Assembly: GCF_036850765.1 (NCBI RefSeq)
Contig: NC_089491.1
Coordinates: 94,458,740-94,522,739, forward strand
Length of the DNA stretch: 64,000 nucleotides
From: Saccopteryx bilineata
Lineage: Eukaryota > Chordata > Mammalia > Chiroptera > Emballonuridae
Direction: 5' to 3'
The notes below the pieces were generated by a model. The model had not been told where the DNA came from. It saw only the letters and a program-made list of their open reading frames with translations, and made no database searches. Every line of letters begins with the position of its first letter. Position 1 is the first letter of the stretch. Of this stretch, positions 43,719 to 55,682 are shown in pieces. The position numbers and the translations under genes were made by a program.

Positions 43719-45540
43719 TCAATCAACACACTGAAAGAGCTTCAGCAAAGATCAAAGTGGAGTAACACTGAGGGGCCAAAATGCTCATCAATCTCAATGG
43801 ACGTGCAAATAAATTAATGTAAATATGCCACACCAAATAACATACTTCAAAGCTATAGACCCTAACCTTCACATATGGAAAGGTATCCATCGGTACTAGC
43901 AATAAGTCATAAAGGAAAGGAAGGTAAAGAGATAAGGTATTACCCAAAATTATCCAACATCTGTTTTTTTCTTACCATTAGTTTTCCTACCACCACAATG
44001 CCTTTTAAGGACCACTAATAAAGAAGAAGAAAACCATGCCCTGAATTTGCTCTCCTCCTTCTTCTGCCTTTTGCCACTTCTGGGCACCTCAAAAGTGAGC
44101 TGGCACTAGCCAAAAGAAAAGTAAGAACTAAAGGGAGTAAATAATCATGCATCTCAGCTTTCAGTTGTCATGCACTGTCAGTTTCTGACAAAAGATCAGA
44201 GTCATGCCCAAGGCTTAAACAACGTGAGGTGTCAGTATTCAGGATTCTGTATGCCCAGTCCTGGCCTCCTGCTCAGGAAGCTTCCCAATACAGGCTACCC
44301 ATTCACCTAAGAACAAGGCTACCATGGGAAGTTGGGTCCAACTCTCATCAGCATCACTGCAATACACACCTGGACAGCCATTGAACATGATCCTGGGCAA
44401 TAAGATGCAAAAAATGCCCCATGCTACACTTCCAATGGAAATGCTCCTGTTTGATCTGTTTCAGTGCAGATTGTCTTTTCTACAAGCCTGTCACTGCATG
44501 TGATGCCTCTATTACATACACAGCCTCTGGCAAGATGGACAAGGCTGAATCCCTGCCCAAAATCAAAACGTGCCAAAGCAGATCAAAATATGAAGCAGTG
44601 CTTAAGCCAAGGTGGAGAGCTATTCAAAGGCACAGACATCTAACTCTTAACTCTTTCTTTGCTTCTGTCCTTAATTTCCAATTGTACCATAGCAGCCAAA
44701 CTGGATACAACATTACCACCTTCCTCCCTATGCCTCAAAATAATTATCACCACCAAAACTCATCCAGATTCCACTACATCATGCAACACTATCCATTGGA
44801 TTCTAGCAGAGAGACAATGGAAACAGCATGACTTCTTCCATTTCCAAACAGAGTCCAGGGAAATCATCAGTCCTCTGACAAATGTTTGCTTTCAGGCGCT
44901 CCCAGCTGTCCCCAGGTGGTTCATATGCACACCCCATTGGAGAGTGGCACTTTCCAAACTATAGCAGCTGCTCCACGGAGCCACCTAGAAGGTTGCCTCA
45001 GCTGAAAGCTAGTTTTTTATGGAAATGCCCACAGATTAATAAAGCATGTGCAGAAAGACAACTTTCCAAATAATTAGCCCTCCTATTGCAGGTCTTGGAA
45101 AGTCATGCCTGATCCAAGACTGCCTAAAATTCTGGCTCCTTTAAACAACACAGTTGTGAGCAAAGTTAAGGTCTTTTGTTACCAATTTTAGGTGCCTTTC
45201 TTACAGCACAGGCGAGAAACACAAGACAGAGTAACTTCTCGAAGCTCTTATCTAAACGTGAATGTATTTCTCTGAGCTGGAAGGCACCAGGGGGGTGACC
45301 ATCAAGGCCCCCAACTGGAATAAATCTTTATTTGGAGAGAAGTAATAAGGACTGTCTTGAATCCCCATGTGGGAAAGTGAGAAAAAAGGATTGATAATGT
45401 TCCTTGTTCTCACTGATTCTTGCAGCTGTTTAAAAAATAATGTTTCTTATTACAAAGTTACTAATGTTTACTGTAGGTATACAGACAAGCATGGAAGAAA
45501 AATAAATGAGCAATAAACCACTTACCAAAAGTAAGTCACT
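43719..45540. other. Unique non-coding stretch
   Basis: No gene is supported. The 136- and 101-codon plus frames (44421-44831, 44659-44964) overlap in different frames without a recognisable domain. Confidence 0.4.
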
Positions 45541-45557
45541 TTAAAATTTTTAGTGCA

Positions 45558-45924
45558 GGCCCTGGCCGGTTGGCTCAGTGGTTGAGCATCGGCCTGGAGT
45601 GCAGAAGTCTCGGGTTCGATTCCGGGCCAGGGCACACAGGAGAAACGCCCATCTGCTTCTCCACCCATCCCCCTCTCCTTCCTCTCTGTCTCTCTCTTCC
45701 CCTCCCGCAGCCAAGGCTCCATTGGAGCAAAGATGGCCTGGGCACTGGGGATGGTTCTGTGGTCTCTGCCTCAGGCACTAGAATGGCTCTGGTCGCGACA
45801 GAGCGACGCCCCGGATGGGCAGAGCGTCGCCCCCTGGTGGGTGTGCTGGGTGGATCCCGGTTGGGCGCGTGCAGGTGTCTGTCTGACTGTTTCTCCGTTT
45901 CCAGCTTCAGAAAAGTAGAAAAAA
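45558..45924 (+). mobile_element. GC-rich bat SINE with perfect 15-bp duplication
   Basis: GGCCCTGGCCGGTTGGCTCA head, with a B box GGTTCGATTCCGGGCC. The body contains CGCCCCCTGGTGGG (45828-45841) as a single unit. AAAATTTTTAGTGCA flanks it at 45543-45557 and 45925-45939. Low divergence and exact flanks suggest a fairly recent insertion. Confidence 0.96.
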
Positions 45925-45954
45925 AAAATTTTTAGTGCAAATCCTCCTTTCATT

Positions 45955-46142
45955 CATGTGTGTTTGTGTGTGTGTATTTTCTCTTGTGAGTAGTACTTTG
46001 TAACTAATGCTTTTACATGAGAAAACTGCTATGTTAATGTTATTTTTTGTACATTTTTAAAAGGCCATATTTATGGGTGCTAAAAATAGCTAACATCGAT
46101 TGAGCCAAGAACCTAGCTGTATTAGCTCTTGTTAAAAGATAA
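45955..46142. repeat. Short (TG)n tract and AT-rich unique sequence
   Basis: TGTGTTTGTGTGTGTGTAT at 45957-45976, followed by AT-rich sequence without a gene. Confidence 0.6.
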
Positions 46143-46480
46143 AATGAGGGGTTTAAAATTTTTTAAGAGTTTATTTGAGCAAAAATTAATTCAATTCAGG
46201 CAGTGCCAAACTGGAAGTAGTTAGGAGTACTCCCCCAGCAGGAGCTGGGAGTGACTTTTATAGAGAAAAGATCAAAACAAAGTAAGGAAGTTATTGATTG
46301 GCTCCAGCTTAAAGCCTACTTGACTGTCCTTAGGTGTGATTGGTTGTCCTTAGGTTTCCATTTAACTTTAAGTATTGAGAGGCTTAGATTTCATTTGGCT
46401 ATGTAGGCTACCATGGGACTACAGCCATATCAGTCTAACTGCATCCTTGTTTAATTAATGTAAGGCTTTCTTAATCTTCA
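46143..46480. mobile_element. Possible old LTR remnant
   Basis: AAGAGTTTATTTGAGCAAAA, CAGGCAGTGCCAAACTGGAA, AGCAGGAGCTGGGAGTGACT, TTATAGAGAAAAG and GATTGGCTCCAGCTTAAAGC have the wording of old mammalian LTR repeats that end in TTTATTTGAGCAAA. I cannot name the family or find a target duplication. Confidence 0.4.
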
Positions 46481-48026
46481 CAGGGACTCTCTGAGTTAGG
46501 TATTATTACATTTTATTGTTTTAGAAATGAGGAAGCAGATATTTACAGATAAACCACGAGACCTCTCTCTTCTGCCCCTCCTTTCCTTCTCCTCCTCACC
46601 TGAGACCATCCGCATACCAAGGAGACGGAGACACCTTCCATCACCTCCTTATATCTCTGCTAACCAGCCACAGTGCCCCTGTGAAACAGGTCTCAGGGCA
46701 GATCTTCCAAGGCCAATTCTGCCAGGGAAGAGGGCTCAGGTGTGGGCAACACAAGCCTCAGCCTCCCAACCGCCACCTGCTGGCGCTTTTCTGCTCTGTT
46801 TCCAGGCAGTGTCGGGTCCAGACTCAGGGTTAATGGTGTTAACGTGGGTGACACACAACACCATTTTCTGTGCAGTGTTCCCCTGTGTATAATTTTTGAG
46901 TTATATTTCATGGCCTCTTCTTCAGTCTTGTGGGACCGGAAATCACACTCACCATATTTTCACTTGTTTCTATCACCTCTTATTAAAGAAGGTGTTGAAT
47001 AATTTTATTTTTTGTTTTGAATATTTGTCTTTCATTTCTGCTCTCTTTTACCTTACCTTTATTACTGCTGTCTTTGTAAGTCACTGTTGGATCTCCCCGC
47101 TTCTTTTGTTCCCTTTGTTCACTGCACCTCTTCCCCTTCTCACCCCGGTCTCTTCCACCAACTAGTGGTTTCTCACCTTCATTTTCTGTAAGGATCACTC
47201 TGGTACCTAGGGTCCCCTTCCTTTTTGCCTTGGTCATGCTTGCTCACTCAGGCTGTTCTTGCCATATGGAGGAGCCAGTAGCACCAAAATGAACAAATTC
47301 CCACTCCATAAAATACAGAGATGGTAGAAAATTATCCCATCCAGAACCCGCTAGCTGCTGCCACACAAAAGTACACATTCCCCTGACTGAGTGCAAGCTG
47401 TTTCCCTGACTTTAGATTTATCTACATCTCAGCTACCATTTGTTCCCAATTCAGCCCAAAACAACATGAGATTGTTATGCTAATGGATCTTTCCTAGAGA
47501 CTTTCCTCTCAGTCTGCATTTTGTTTCACAACAGGTTTTACCTCACAAGTGCAAACACAAGTAATGTGTGCAGAAAGGTTACGGTGCACCCTACAGGTGT
47601 CATCTGGAGTCAGCCCTGCTCAGCTTTCTGACAAAGGCCAAGGTGCTTTCACTGCAGTCGAACCTGCTAGCTAGAAACCAGGCTGCCTAATTTCACTTGT
47701 CGCCAGTAACCCAGCTTTAGCAGGCAGAACGTTGCAAGCAATTTAGAGTGAGGCAGGGAGGGGGACAGTCTGAAATGCCATTCATTTTGCCTTCTGGGCT
47801 AACTCTCCAGCAAGGCTTTAGGGAACATTTATTTTTCACTTTGATTATATTCTTTTTCCACTCCAGCGTCTTCAGCTTCTCCTGTCTCTTCTCTGTGGCC
47901 CTGCCTACCTCCCAATTTTCACACAGACACACATGCAAACACTCCCCCATGAAAATATACACCCAAGAGTCCAAGAATTTTCAAAATCTATTCACTGATA
48001 GGAACCAAGAGCTGTTTATAACACGT
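46481..48026. other. Unique non-coding stretch
   Basis: No gene. The 121-codon plus frame at 46527-46892 and the 99-codon frame at 47748-48047 have no recognisable domain. Confidence 0.4.
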
Positions 48027-48038
48027 CTTTTGTTGTTG

Positions 48039-48192
48039 CTGTTTTAACATATTTTTAAGACTTCATTCATTTTAGAGAGGAGGAAGCATCAACTCCCATA
48101 TGTGACTTGACCAGACAAGCCCAGGGTTTCGAACCAGAAACCTCAGCATTCCAGGTCAGCGCTTTATCCACTGCGTCACCACAGGTCAGGGC
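48039..48192 (-). mobile_element. Short Rhin-1-like SINE, minus strand
   Basis: The reverse complement begins CCTGACCTGTGGTGACGCAG with a GGTTTCGAAACC-like B-box region and the CACATATGGGAG link. The duplication CTTTTGTTGTTG flanks it (48027-48038 and 48193-48204). It is the same short form as 4054-4273. Confidence 0.88.
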
Positions 48193-48245
48193 CTTTTGTT
48201 GTTGTTTTTATATGTACTATAATAGAAAATAAAGAATAGATTTAA

Positions 48246-48552
48246 CCTGACCGGGCAGTGGTGCAACAGAGAGAGCATTGGCCTGGGATGCAGAGGACCC
48301 AGTTCAAAACCCTGAGGTCACCAGCTTGAGCACGGGATTATAGACATGACCTCAAAGTCACTGGCTTGAGTCCAAGGTCACTGGCTTGAGCAAGGGACCA
48401 CTGGCTTGGTTGAAGCCCCCTGGTCAAGGCACATATGAGAAATCAATCAATGAACAACTAAGGTGTTGCAATGAAAAATTGATGCTTCTCATCTCTCACC
48501 CTTCCTGTCTGTCTGTCCCTGTCAGTCCCTCTCTCTTTCTCTCTCTCTCTTA
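48246..48552 (+). mobile_element. Rhin-1-type SINE
   Basis: CCTGACCGGGCAGTGGTGCA head, TTGAGC-rich middle, GGTCAAGGCACATATGAGAA, TCTG tract and A-tail. Its target AAAGAATAGATTTA (48231-48244) is split on the 3' side by the next SINE, and the remainder GATTTA reappears at 48975-48980. Confidence 0.92.
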
Positions 48553-48566
48553 AAAAAAAAAGAATA

Positions 48567-48961
48567 GCCCTGGCCAGTTGGCTCAGTGGTAGAGCGTTGG
48601 CCTGGCATGCAGAAGTCCCGGGTTCGATTCCTGGCCAGGGCACACAGGAGAAGTGCCCATCTGCTTCTCCATCCCTCCCCCTCTCCTTCCTCTCTGTCTC
48701 TTTCTTCCCCTCCCGCAGCAAGGCTCCATTGGAGCAAAGATGGCCCGGGCGCTGGGGATGGCTTCTTGGCCTCTGCCCCAGGCGCTGGAGTGGCTCTGGT
48801 CATGACAGAGCGAGGCCCCGGAGGGGCAGAGCATCAACCCCTGGTGGGCAGAGTGTCGCCCCCTGGTGGGCGTGCCGGGTGGATCCCGGTTGGGTGCATG
48901 CGGGAGTCTGTCTGACTGTCTCTCCCCGTTTCCAGCTTCAGAAAAATACAAAAAAACAAAC
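48567..48961 (+). mobile_element. GC-rich bat SINE inserted into the flank of the preceding SINE
   Basis: It starts GCCCTGGCCAGTTGGCTCAG. The body carries two tandem CCTGGTGGGCAGAG/CCTGGTGGGCGTG boxes (48836-48848 and 48857-48870). AAAAAAAAGAATA precedes it (48554-48566) and recurs at 48962-48974. The duplicated bases are the first SINE's tail and 3' target duplication, so this insertion is the later one. Confidence 0.94.
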
Positions 48962-48980
48962 AAAAAAAAGAATAGATTTA

Positions 48981-50885
48981 AAAACATATAGAGCTATAAT
49001 GAGGACAAATCCCCACAAACCTGGTGAAAGCCAACCTCTGAAAATTTCAGAGAGCTGGACAGCCCCATAGATCTCTTCTCTCTGCAGGTTTGCTGCTTTA
49101 GGGTCCCAAGGTGTGAGCAACATCACTGGAAAATAATGAATAACCCAAGACTGCATGTTGGGATTACTCACCAGTTTGCTTTCTAGAAGTGTAACCAGTC
49201 TTGACTCGTCCTCTAATGGTAACACGGGGGAGCTTTTGTACAGACATCAGTGTTGCAGTGAATGGCAAAAGGCTCCCATTTGAATAATATATAAGATCAA
49301 AACCATGTTGCTGATTTATCTTAACATATAGTCTCTAACTCAAAGCTATATGATAGTGGCACAACTCTGCTTTTTCACTAAACTAGGAAAAATTCTGCAC
49401 AATTTTCTCAAAGACAACAGAAACATGAAAAATGCGTCAGAATACAAACATCTCACTTAAGACAGAGTGCACAGGATTAAGATCAGGTCTATGGAGATAT
49501 CAGAAGAAGCTGGTAGGAAAGAGAGGCAAGGTTTTAAATAGCTTCTGCTAGCTGTAAAAATAAGTGAACTGTAATTCTCCTGACTGTATGTTTCCTAAAA
49601 CACAGAGATAGAAACACTCCTAAAATCCTAATACAGGAAAAGTCACTCCAATAAATACTTCTTAAGGGAATCCATGCATTAAGAGGAAGCATTTGCAGAC
49701 TAAAAGCCTCATAATACACAGAGGTTGCATCCTGACAGGATACTTGTTAAAGGAATGCATTTGCAGCTCTGATATTCAGGGTCAGTAATTTCTCAGAAAA
49801 AGGTTAATGGAAACAAAACAGAATTCGAGCACATTCTCTCAACTAGCGTGCAGAAACATGAGCAAAAATACACCATTAGCATATCCTCAGGCTAAAGAAT
49901 GCAAAATTATTGCAGCATTCTATTGAGTAGAATTTACAATCAATACAATGGAGGAAAGAGAGAGGCTAGATGTAGAGAGGCATTTGTATCTGTGATTGGC
50001 AGGTGGTCAAAATGAGCGTTGTCACTGGCAAAGAGTCCATGTTTGAAGGCAGAGAGTATGGATGTGGATAAACCAAGTGGTGACTGCAAGGAGCTGTAGA
50101 AACTTTCTCAAATCAACTTTCAACCCAGAAGCTGCTCTGAAATTTCTATAAATGTGTCACAGACTCACAGATACCAGGGAAAGTTAATATAGAACGAAGC
50201 CATAAAACCTAATGGTTATGGTCTAATCTTCTTCTCTAAAAAGGGAGGAAAAAATGACTTGGGCTACAGCATTCCGCGAAGGTTGGAATGGTGGGAGTCT
50301 GGCCCGGGTTTCAGAGTGGAGAGCATCAGTGTTCTCTGGAACATCACAAACAGTGAGGGTCCCAAGACACCTAGCAAAGAACCAACCAAGAGAAGATGTC
50401 AAGAGGTAGTCTAGAAACACTAGGAGGACATAGAAGCTCTGCACACCGAACTTTGAAACGGGGTCAATGAGCAAACATGAAGTTGGAGGGAATCCTTCCA
50501 GAAGGAGACGTCAAGACTAGAAATGACTTCTGAAAAACACATCACTGCATTTAACAGGCCACACAGATATCCATGAGATACAGCCACAACAAGTATTCTG
50601 TGTTCTTTGGCTGAGGGTTGTGCCTGGCCCGGGTTGGTCACAGTGGCTTTTAGTGAGGCCTCAGTACCTGCCAGGCTCAGGGCAAAGTGTTCTTCATGCA
50701 ACATCTTGTCAGTCTTCACAGCAATCCTGCATCCTTATCAACCCATTCAGAGAAAAATATTTATTGAGGATTGATGGACTCTAAACTGTGTCATTCAAGT
50801 AAACTATAAAATCAGAAAGCTACACAATAGAAATGTTTTGGGGTACATGATGCTTCTCCTCTCCCCACCTCAAAACCCTTTAACG
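48981..50885. other. Unique non-coding stretch
   Basis: No gene or repeat recognised. Overlapping minus frames of 83 and 99 codons (50223-50719) show no domain. Confidence 0.4.
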
Positions 50886-51138
50886 CAACTGTTTTCAACC
50901 GGTGTGCCTGAAGAAGTTTTAAAACATGCAATCCTGACTAGTCAGGAGCACTCTCTTTTCCCTTAGATTGTCAACTTTAAAAAATGACAACAGTCAACAC
51001 AATAGCCATCTCATGTGAATGAATTAAAATTATACCTATTTCTTTTGTCAGATTGGAAAAAATATATTTTTTGGTGTGGTGCAGAATGTTAGTAATTGGT
51101 TTATGTGTGCCACGAGATGAAAAGGTTGAAAATCTCTG
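50886..51138. mobile_element. Non-autonomous hAT-like MITE (about 250 bp)
   Basis: The ends CAACTGTTTTCAACC and (reverse complement of the right end) CAGAGATTTTCAACC are inverted repeats. The flanking octamers CTTTAACG (50878-50885) and CTTTAATT (51139-51146) share 6 of 8 bases, as expected for an aged hAT duplication. Interior GGTGTGCC and GTGTGCCACGAG blocks resemble those of the element at 18387. Confidence 0.78.
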
Positions 51139-52150
51139 CTTTAATTGAATAGCGCTCTTGTATTATCCACCAACTGACTCTGTAAGAAGCAATCAGGTGC
51201 AAGTATCATTGTGTTAAATGCAAAGATATTATCTATTGCATTACACAGTATCTTCTTGAGTCCCCTAGGAACATAACTCCTGATCTCAGTATTAAGAATT
51301 ATTATAGCTCTCCTAGCACCCAGTCTGTTTTTGTATTGGAAACATTATATTACACAACTGATTCTCTTTCCTTACTTGCATTAGCTGGTAAGAAACTCCA
51401 AGTCAGACTTGTGCCCCACTCAAGGCATGCTATGCCCCTGGCTTCATTCCATTCAGGCTTGCTCCATTTTTTAAAATTTAGTTATGTTTTATTATTCTAT
51501 TCTATAAAATTTTGTACACTGTTTAAAACCCTCTTTGTACAAGATCAGGTACAAACACATACATACATACATACATTCATATGTACACATCTAAAAGTGC
51601 TATGGCCGAATTGCAAGTACAACACAGGTAATAATGGTTTCATGTACATATAATTGAAATAAGTGAAATTCCTCTCTTCTGTTAAAACTATTTCCAGTGA
51701 ATGTTTATAAGTAACCCAGTTTTCCTGCTTCACATTCTTATTGTGTAAAAGCCATTTTCAGCTTGCCAGAAACCTGAATTTCTTCACTCCTCCTAAGGGA
51801 GCCAAGTCTTCTTATTTATATGGAACAACTTCTCCATCTATTGGCACAATTTAATATTGCAAACAATATCATGAAATCAAATGTTTCCTTAGTACTCTGT
51901 GAAGACTCCCCCACCACCACCATTAAGTCCCTTAGAAAGTTCCCAATGTCAAATATTAAATACATTTCTTCTGTAGTAAGCTCCTCACCTTCAGGGTTTA
52001 AAAAGCTATGAAAATTAAATTTATGGCATTACCACTGGGCCGAGGGACTTCTCACATCACGATCTGTACCTCCTGAAGGAAGTCGAGTTAGCTTTCAAAA
52101 TAAGAGATAAAGGAATAAAGAAATATTAAGCAGAGTTAATCTAAACCAGG
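51139..52150. other. Unique stretch with a short (CATA)n tract
   Basis: A CATACATACATACATAC microsatellite lies near 51558-51576. No gene is present. Confidence 0.5.
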
Positions 52151-52172
52151 TTAAGATGTGATTGATAATCAT

Positions 52173-52345
52173 TATATATACATAACACAGCATTATAGAG
52201 AGCAGAAAAGCAAATCCTGGAGGGACAGGGGGAGGGTGTAGAGGGGAGGGGGCAAAGGGGATGTTGAGGGGAACACGGGGGGGTGTATTTGGAAGGGACA
52301 CTTGAATCTATGTAAACAATAAATTTGAATCAATAGAAAAAAAGA
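52173..52345 (+). mobile_element. 5'-truncated L1 3' UTR (about 170 bp)
   Basis: The G-rich block GGGAGGGTGTAGAGGGGAGG, AAGGGGATGTTGAGGGGAAC, the ending CTATGTAAACAATAAATTTG and a short A-tail match the L1 3' end. The flanks AAGATGTGATTGATAATCAT (from 52152) and AAGATGTGATAATCAT (from about 52344) form a target duplication with a 4-bp length difference. Confidence 0.85.
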
Positions 52346-52564
52346 TGTGATAATCATTTTTAAATTTTTAAAGGCTTAAGAGCTGACTGAAACATTGGAC
52401 AGGCCAACATTTCAATCCTCATTGGGAATATAGCTTATAAGTGACAAAACTCATGGACATTCAAAAGGTACAGTCAATTGTGTAAGTATGTATCATAGAC
52501 CAAAACTGACTATTGAGATGGAACCCAACTCCACTCCTCACTTACCAATAAATCTCCATGTATA

Positions 52565-52913
52565 ACCTGACCAGGCGGTGGCGCAGTGGATAGAGCGTCA
52601 GACTGGGATACGGAAGGACCCAGGTTCGAGACCCTGAGGTCACCAGCTTGAGCACGGGTTCATCTGGCTTGAGCAAAAAGCTCACCAGCTTGGACCCAGG
52701 GTCGCTGGCTTGAGCAAAAGTTTACTCGGTCTGCTGAAAGCCCACGGTCAAGACACATATGAGAAAGCAATCGATGAACAACTAAGGTGTCACAATGAAA
52801 AACTGATGATTGATGCTTCTCATCTCTCTCCATTCCTGTCTGTCCCTATCTATCCCTCTCTCTGACTCTGTAAAAAATAAAATAAAAATTAAAAATTGTG
52901 TGCATTTAAAAAA
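52565..52913 (+). mobile_element. Rhin-1-type SINE, well preserved
   Basis: ACCTGACCAGGCGGTGGCGC head, GGTTCGAGACCCTGAGGTCA B box, four TTGAGC/TTGGAC units, GTCAAGACACATATGAGAAA, TCTGTC tract and A-rich tail. AAATCTCCATGTATA flanks it exactly at 52550-52564 and 52914-52928. Confidence 0.95.
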
Positions 52914-52928
52914 AAATCTCCATGTATA

Positions 52929-53384
52929 TATAATATACATCATCCTGGTTTAGTGACAGTGAGCTTTTCCTTGTCTGAGAAGCTCTTTATCTGTCCTAAA
53001 TGATAGCCTTGCTGGGTCATCTTGGTTGTAGGTCCTCACGTTTCATGAAAAATTTAACATTCAAGTAATAACCACCTATCAGGTGCAGCAGGCATTTCAA
53101 GCATCCCTAAAACGGTGGCTTTGGGGATAGTCTTTGTGGTAACAAACAGATTCCAGTGGCAGTTGCATAAACTACATCACAAAATAGCACAAAACTCTAC
53201 ACACATGTGTACGTGTAAAACTACCAAAATCTGAATAAGACCTTTGGATTGTAATGTCAATCCCCTGATACTGATATTGTCCTAAAACTCTGTAAGATGT
53301 TCCCACTGGGAGAGGCTGGGGGAAGGATACACAAGATCTCTCTGTGAAACTCTAGTTATTTTGAAGTTAAAAAAAATTTTTTTA
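52929..53384. other. Unique non-coding stretch
   Basis: Nothing recognised. Confidence 0.4.
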
Positions 53385-53386
53385 AA

Positions 53387-53752
53387 CCTGACCAAGAAGT
53401 GGCACAGTAGATAGAGCATTGGCCTGGGATGCAGAGTACCCAGGTTAGAAACTCAGAGGTCTCTGGCTTAAGCGCAGGCCCATCCAGCTTGAGTGCAATG
53501 TAGTTGGCTTGAGCATGGGATCATAGACATGATACCATGGTCGCTGGCTTGAGCCCAAAGGTTGCTGACTTAAAACCCAAGGTCGCTGGCTTGAGCAAGG
53601 GTTCACTGGCTCATCTGAAGACCCTGGTCACAGCACAGAAGAAAGCAATCAATGAAAAACTAAGGTGCCCCAAAGAAGAATTTGTGCTTGGTGCTTCTCA
53701 TCTCTCTCCCTTCCTGTCTGTCTGTCTGTCTCTCTTGCTAAAGAAAAAAAAA
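53387..53752 (+). mobile_element. Rhin-1-type SINE
   Basis: CCTGACCAAGAAGTGGCACA head, CAGGTTAGAAACTCAGAGGT, many TTGAGC/TTGAGT units, AGAAAGCAATCAATGAAAAA and a TCTG tract with A-tail. It is more diverged than 52565 and the flanks are not clearly duplicated. Confidence 0.88.
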
Positions 53753-54256
53753 GTAGCTTCAATCAGCACAGTGTTCTTTTCCTCACAAAAAGATGCTCAA
53801 AGTTAACTAAGCAGAACTAGAGCGGCTCAGCGTGCTACTACTGCAGGGACAAGCTCCTGGGCTTTTCTTCAGCTGGTGGCTGTAAGCCTCATGGCTACAG
53901 GGGTCTCCTCCAGCCCAGACACCAGCTGAGGATTCCAGGCAGGTTTAAAAGGCAAGGAATAAGGAATGCAGCAGTCAGCCAGAGGTGATGGGTGAGGAGT
54001 ACAAACTGGTCATCTCTGTCCCTGCTACTTCTCTCAACCTCTCATTGTTCAGGACTGTGGGGCATGATAATCAGTGGATGCAAGTGAGGGTAAGAGACAA
54101 TATTTTTGTTCACTGTTGTGTGTTTCTGGTTTTCTTCTACTCCAAGCATATCTTTCCTCCTTCACGGAATCCAACCTGTGGCTCTCGTCTAGTGCTAATG
54201 ATGGGAGTGTGACTACCCCAGCCTCCAGCACCTTTATCTGGAGCTTCAGCTTTCTG
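53753..54256. other. Unique non-coding stretch
   Basis: No gene recognised. Confidence 0.4.
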
Positions 54257-54257
54257 T

Positions 54258-54450
54258 GTTTTTTAATTAAATTTATTGGGGTGACATTAGGTAATAAAAT
54301 TATATATGTTTCGAGTGTGTAATTCTATTATATGTCATCTGTTTATTGCATTGTATACCCATCACACAAAGTCAAATCATCTTCTGTCTTTATATATTTG
54401 ACCCTCCTTACTGCCCCCAACCCCCTTCTTCCCTCTGGTAACCACCAAAA
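54258..54450 (-). mobile_element. L1 3' UTR fragment, minus strand
   Basis: AATTAAATTTATTGGGGTGA, CATTGTATACCCATCACACA, AAGTCAAATCATCTTCTGTC and TCTGGTAACCACCAAAAATT are the L1 3' end read in reverse. Truncated at about 54450. Confidence 0.85.
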
Positions 54451-54814
54451 ATTAAAATAAAAAATCAGTAGACAGTCTTATAGAATCTCCCTTGTAGGTA
54501 ACTAACTACTTTTCTCTTGCTGCTTTTAAGATTCTCCTCTTTTGAGTAAATCATTGCCTTTATCTGACGACAATCCCACTTTCTTATAAACAGAATACAT
54601 CACCCCCGGAACATTTTAAGGCATAACATGTTCTCAAAATCTGTGTAATGTTGCAGCTTTCTATGTGGTTATGTACATTTGCTGTGAATTTATTTATATG
54701 TACACTTCTTGAATTGTTATCCTACAGATCTGAGCTTAAATCCCATTTCTTCCATTTATGCAAAATGCTCAGCCTTGAGCATTTAAAAAGGCTGCATGCC
54801 ACTCCTATTACATT

Positions 54815-55212
54815 CTGGCAAAGGCAAAACTATAGAGACGGCAAAATGATCAATGGTTTCCAGGGATTTGGAGAGAGGAAGGAATGAGTAGGCGGATCAC
54901 AGAGGATTTTTAGATAGTGAAATTATTCTCGATAATACTACACTGGTTGATACAGGTCAGTACCCCTTTGCCAAAACTAATAGAACATACAACACCAAGA
55001 GTAACCCCTAACGAAAACAATGACTTAGAGTGATAATGATGTGTCAATATAGATTCATCGATTATGAAAAAAATACCGCTCTGATGTGGGATGTTTGGAA
55101 TGGGGAAAGTCATGGGGGTGAAGGGAGTGTGAGGAGCCACAAAGAGAATATGGAAACTGTACTTTCCAATCAATTTTTCTGTGAACCTAAAATGTCTCTA
55201 AAATATTAAGTG
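54815..55212 (+). mobile_element. Old L1 3' UTR fragment, plus strand
   Basis: AAAACTATAGAGACGGCAAA, TCAATGGTTTCCAGGGATTT, GATGTGTCAATATAGATTCA, GGAAACTGTACTTTCCAATC and CTGTGAACCTAAAATGTCTC follow the 3' UTR order of ancient L1M-type elements. Confidence 0.8.
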
Positions 55213-55625
55213 TATTCATTTTTTTTAAGTTCCTGTAAATTTTCTGACAGAAAATAATCAATAAAATATAAAAGATACTTGCATATGGTGATATATGCTG
55301 TCAAGGAAATGACAAAATGGTTATGTCACAGAATGTGGCTGGGAGGAGGGTGTCTGGATATTTTTCTTTTATAGTATCTACTTTTACTGTCCTATCTAAG
55401 AAATGTATGCCTAAAGCAACAAATATTTTCTCCATCATTTTCCTCTAGATATTTTATAGTTTTAGATTTTAAATTTAAGAATATGATTTATTTTGAGTAA
55501 TTTTTAGCTCTGATCCAAGGTATGGGTTGAAGTTAATTTTCCTACACACGATATTTAATCATTCCAACCTTTTGTCCATTGAATTGCATTTGCACCTTTG
55601 TTAAAATTAATTGTCTTTTATAGGG

Positions 55626-55656
<31 letters not shown>

Positions 55657-55682
55657 TACATACATACATACATACATATATG
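55626..55682. repeat. (CA)n and (CATA)n compound microsatellite
   Basis: A run of CACACACACACACACA followed by TATACATACATACATACA. Simple repeat, non-coding. Confidence 0.93.

Noticed and set aside
44421..44964. 136- and 101-codon plus frames
   Set aside because: Different frames over the same bases and no domain.
48586..49070. Frames of 90-157 codons on both strands
   Set aside because: They lie within the GC-rich SINE and recur in every copy of that SINE (23.2, 25.3, 45.6, 56.5 kb). They are shadows of a non-coding repeat.
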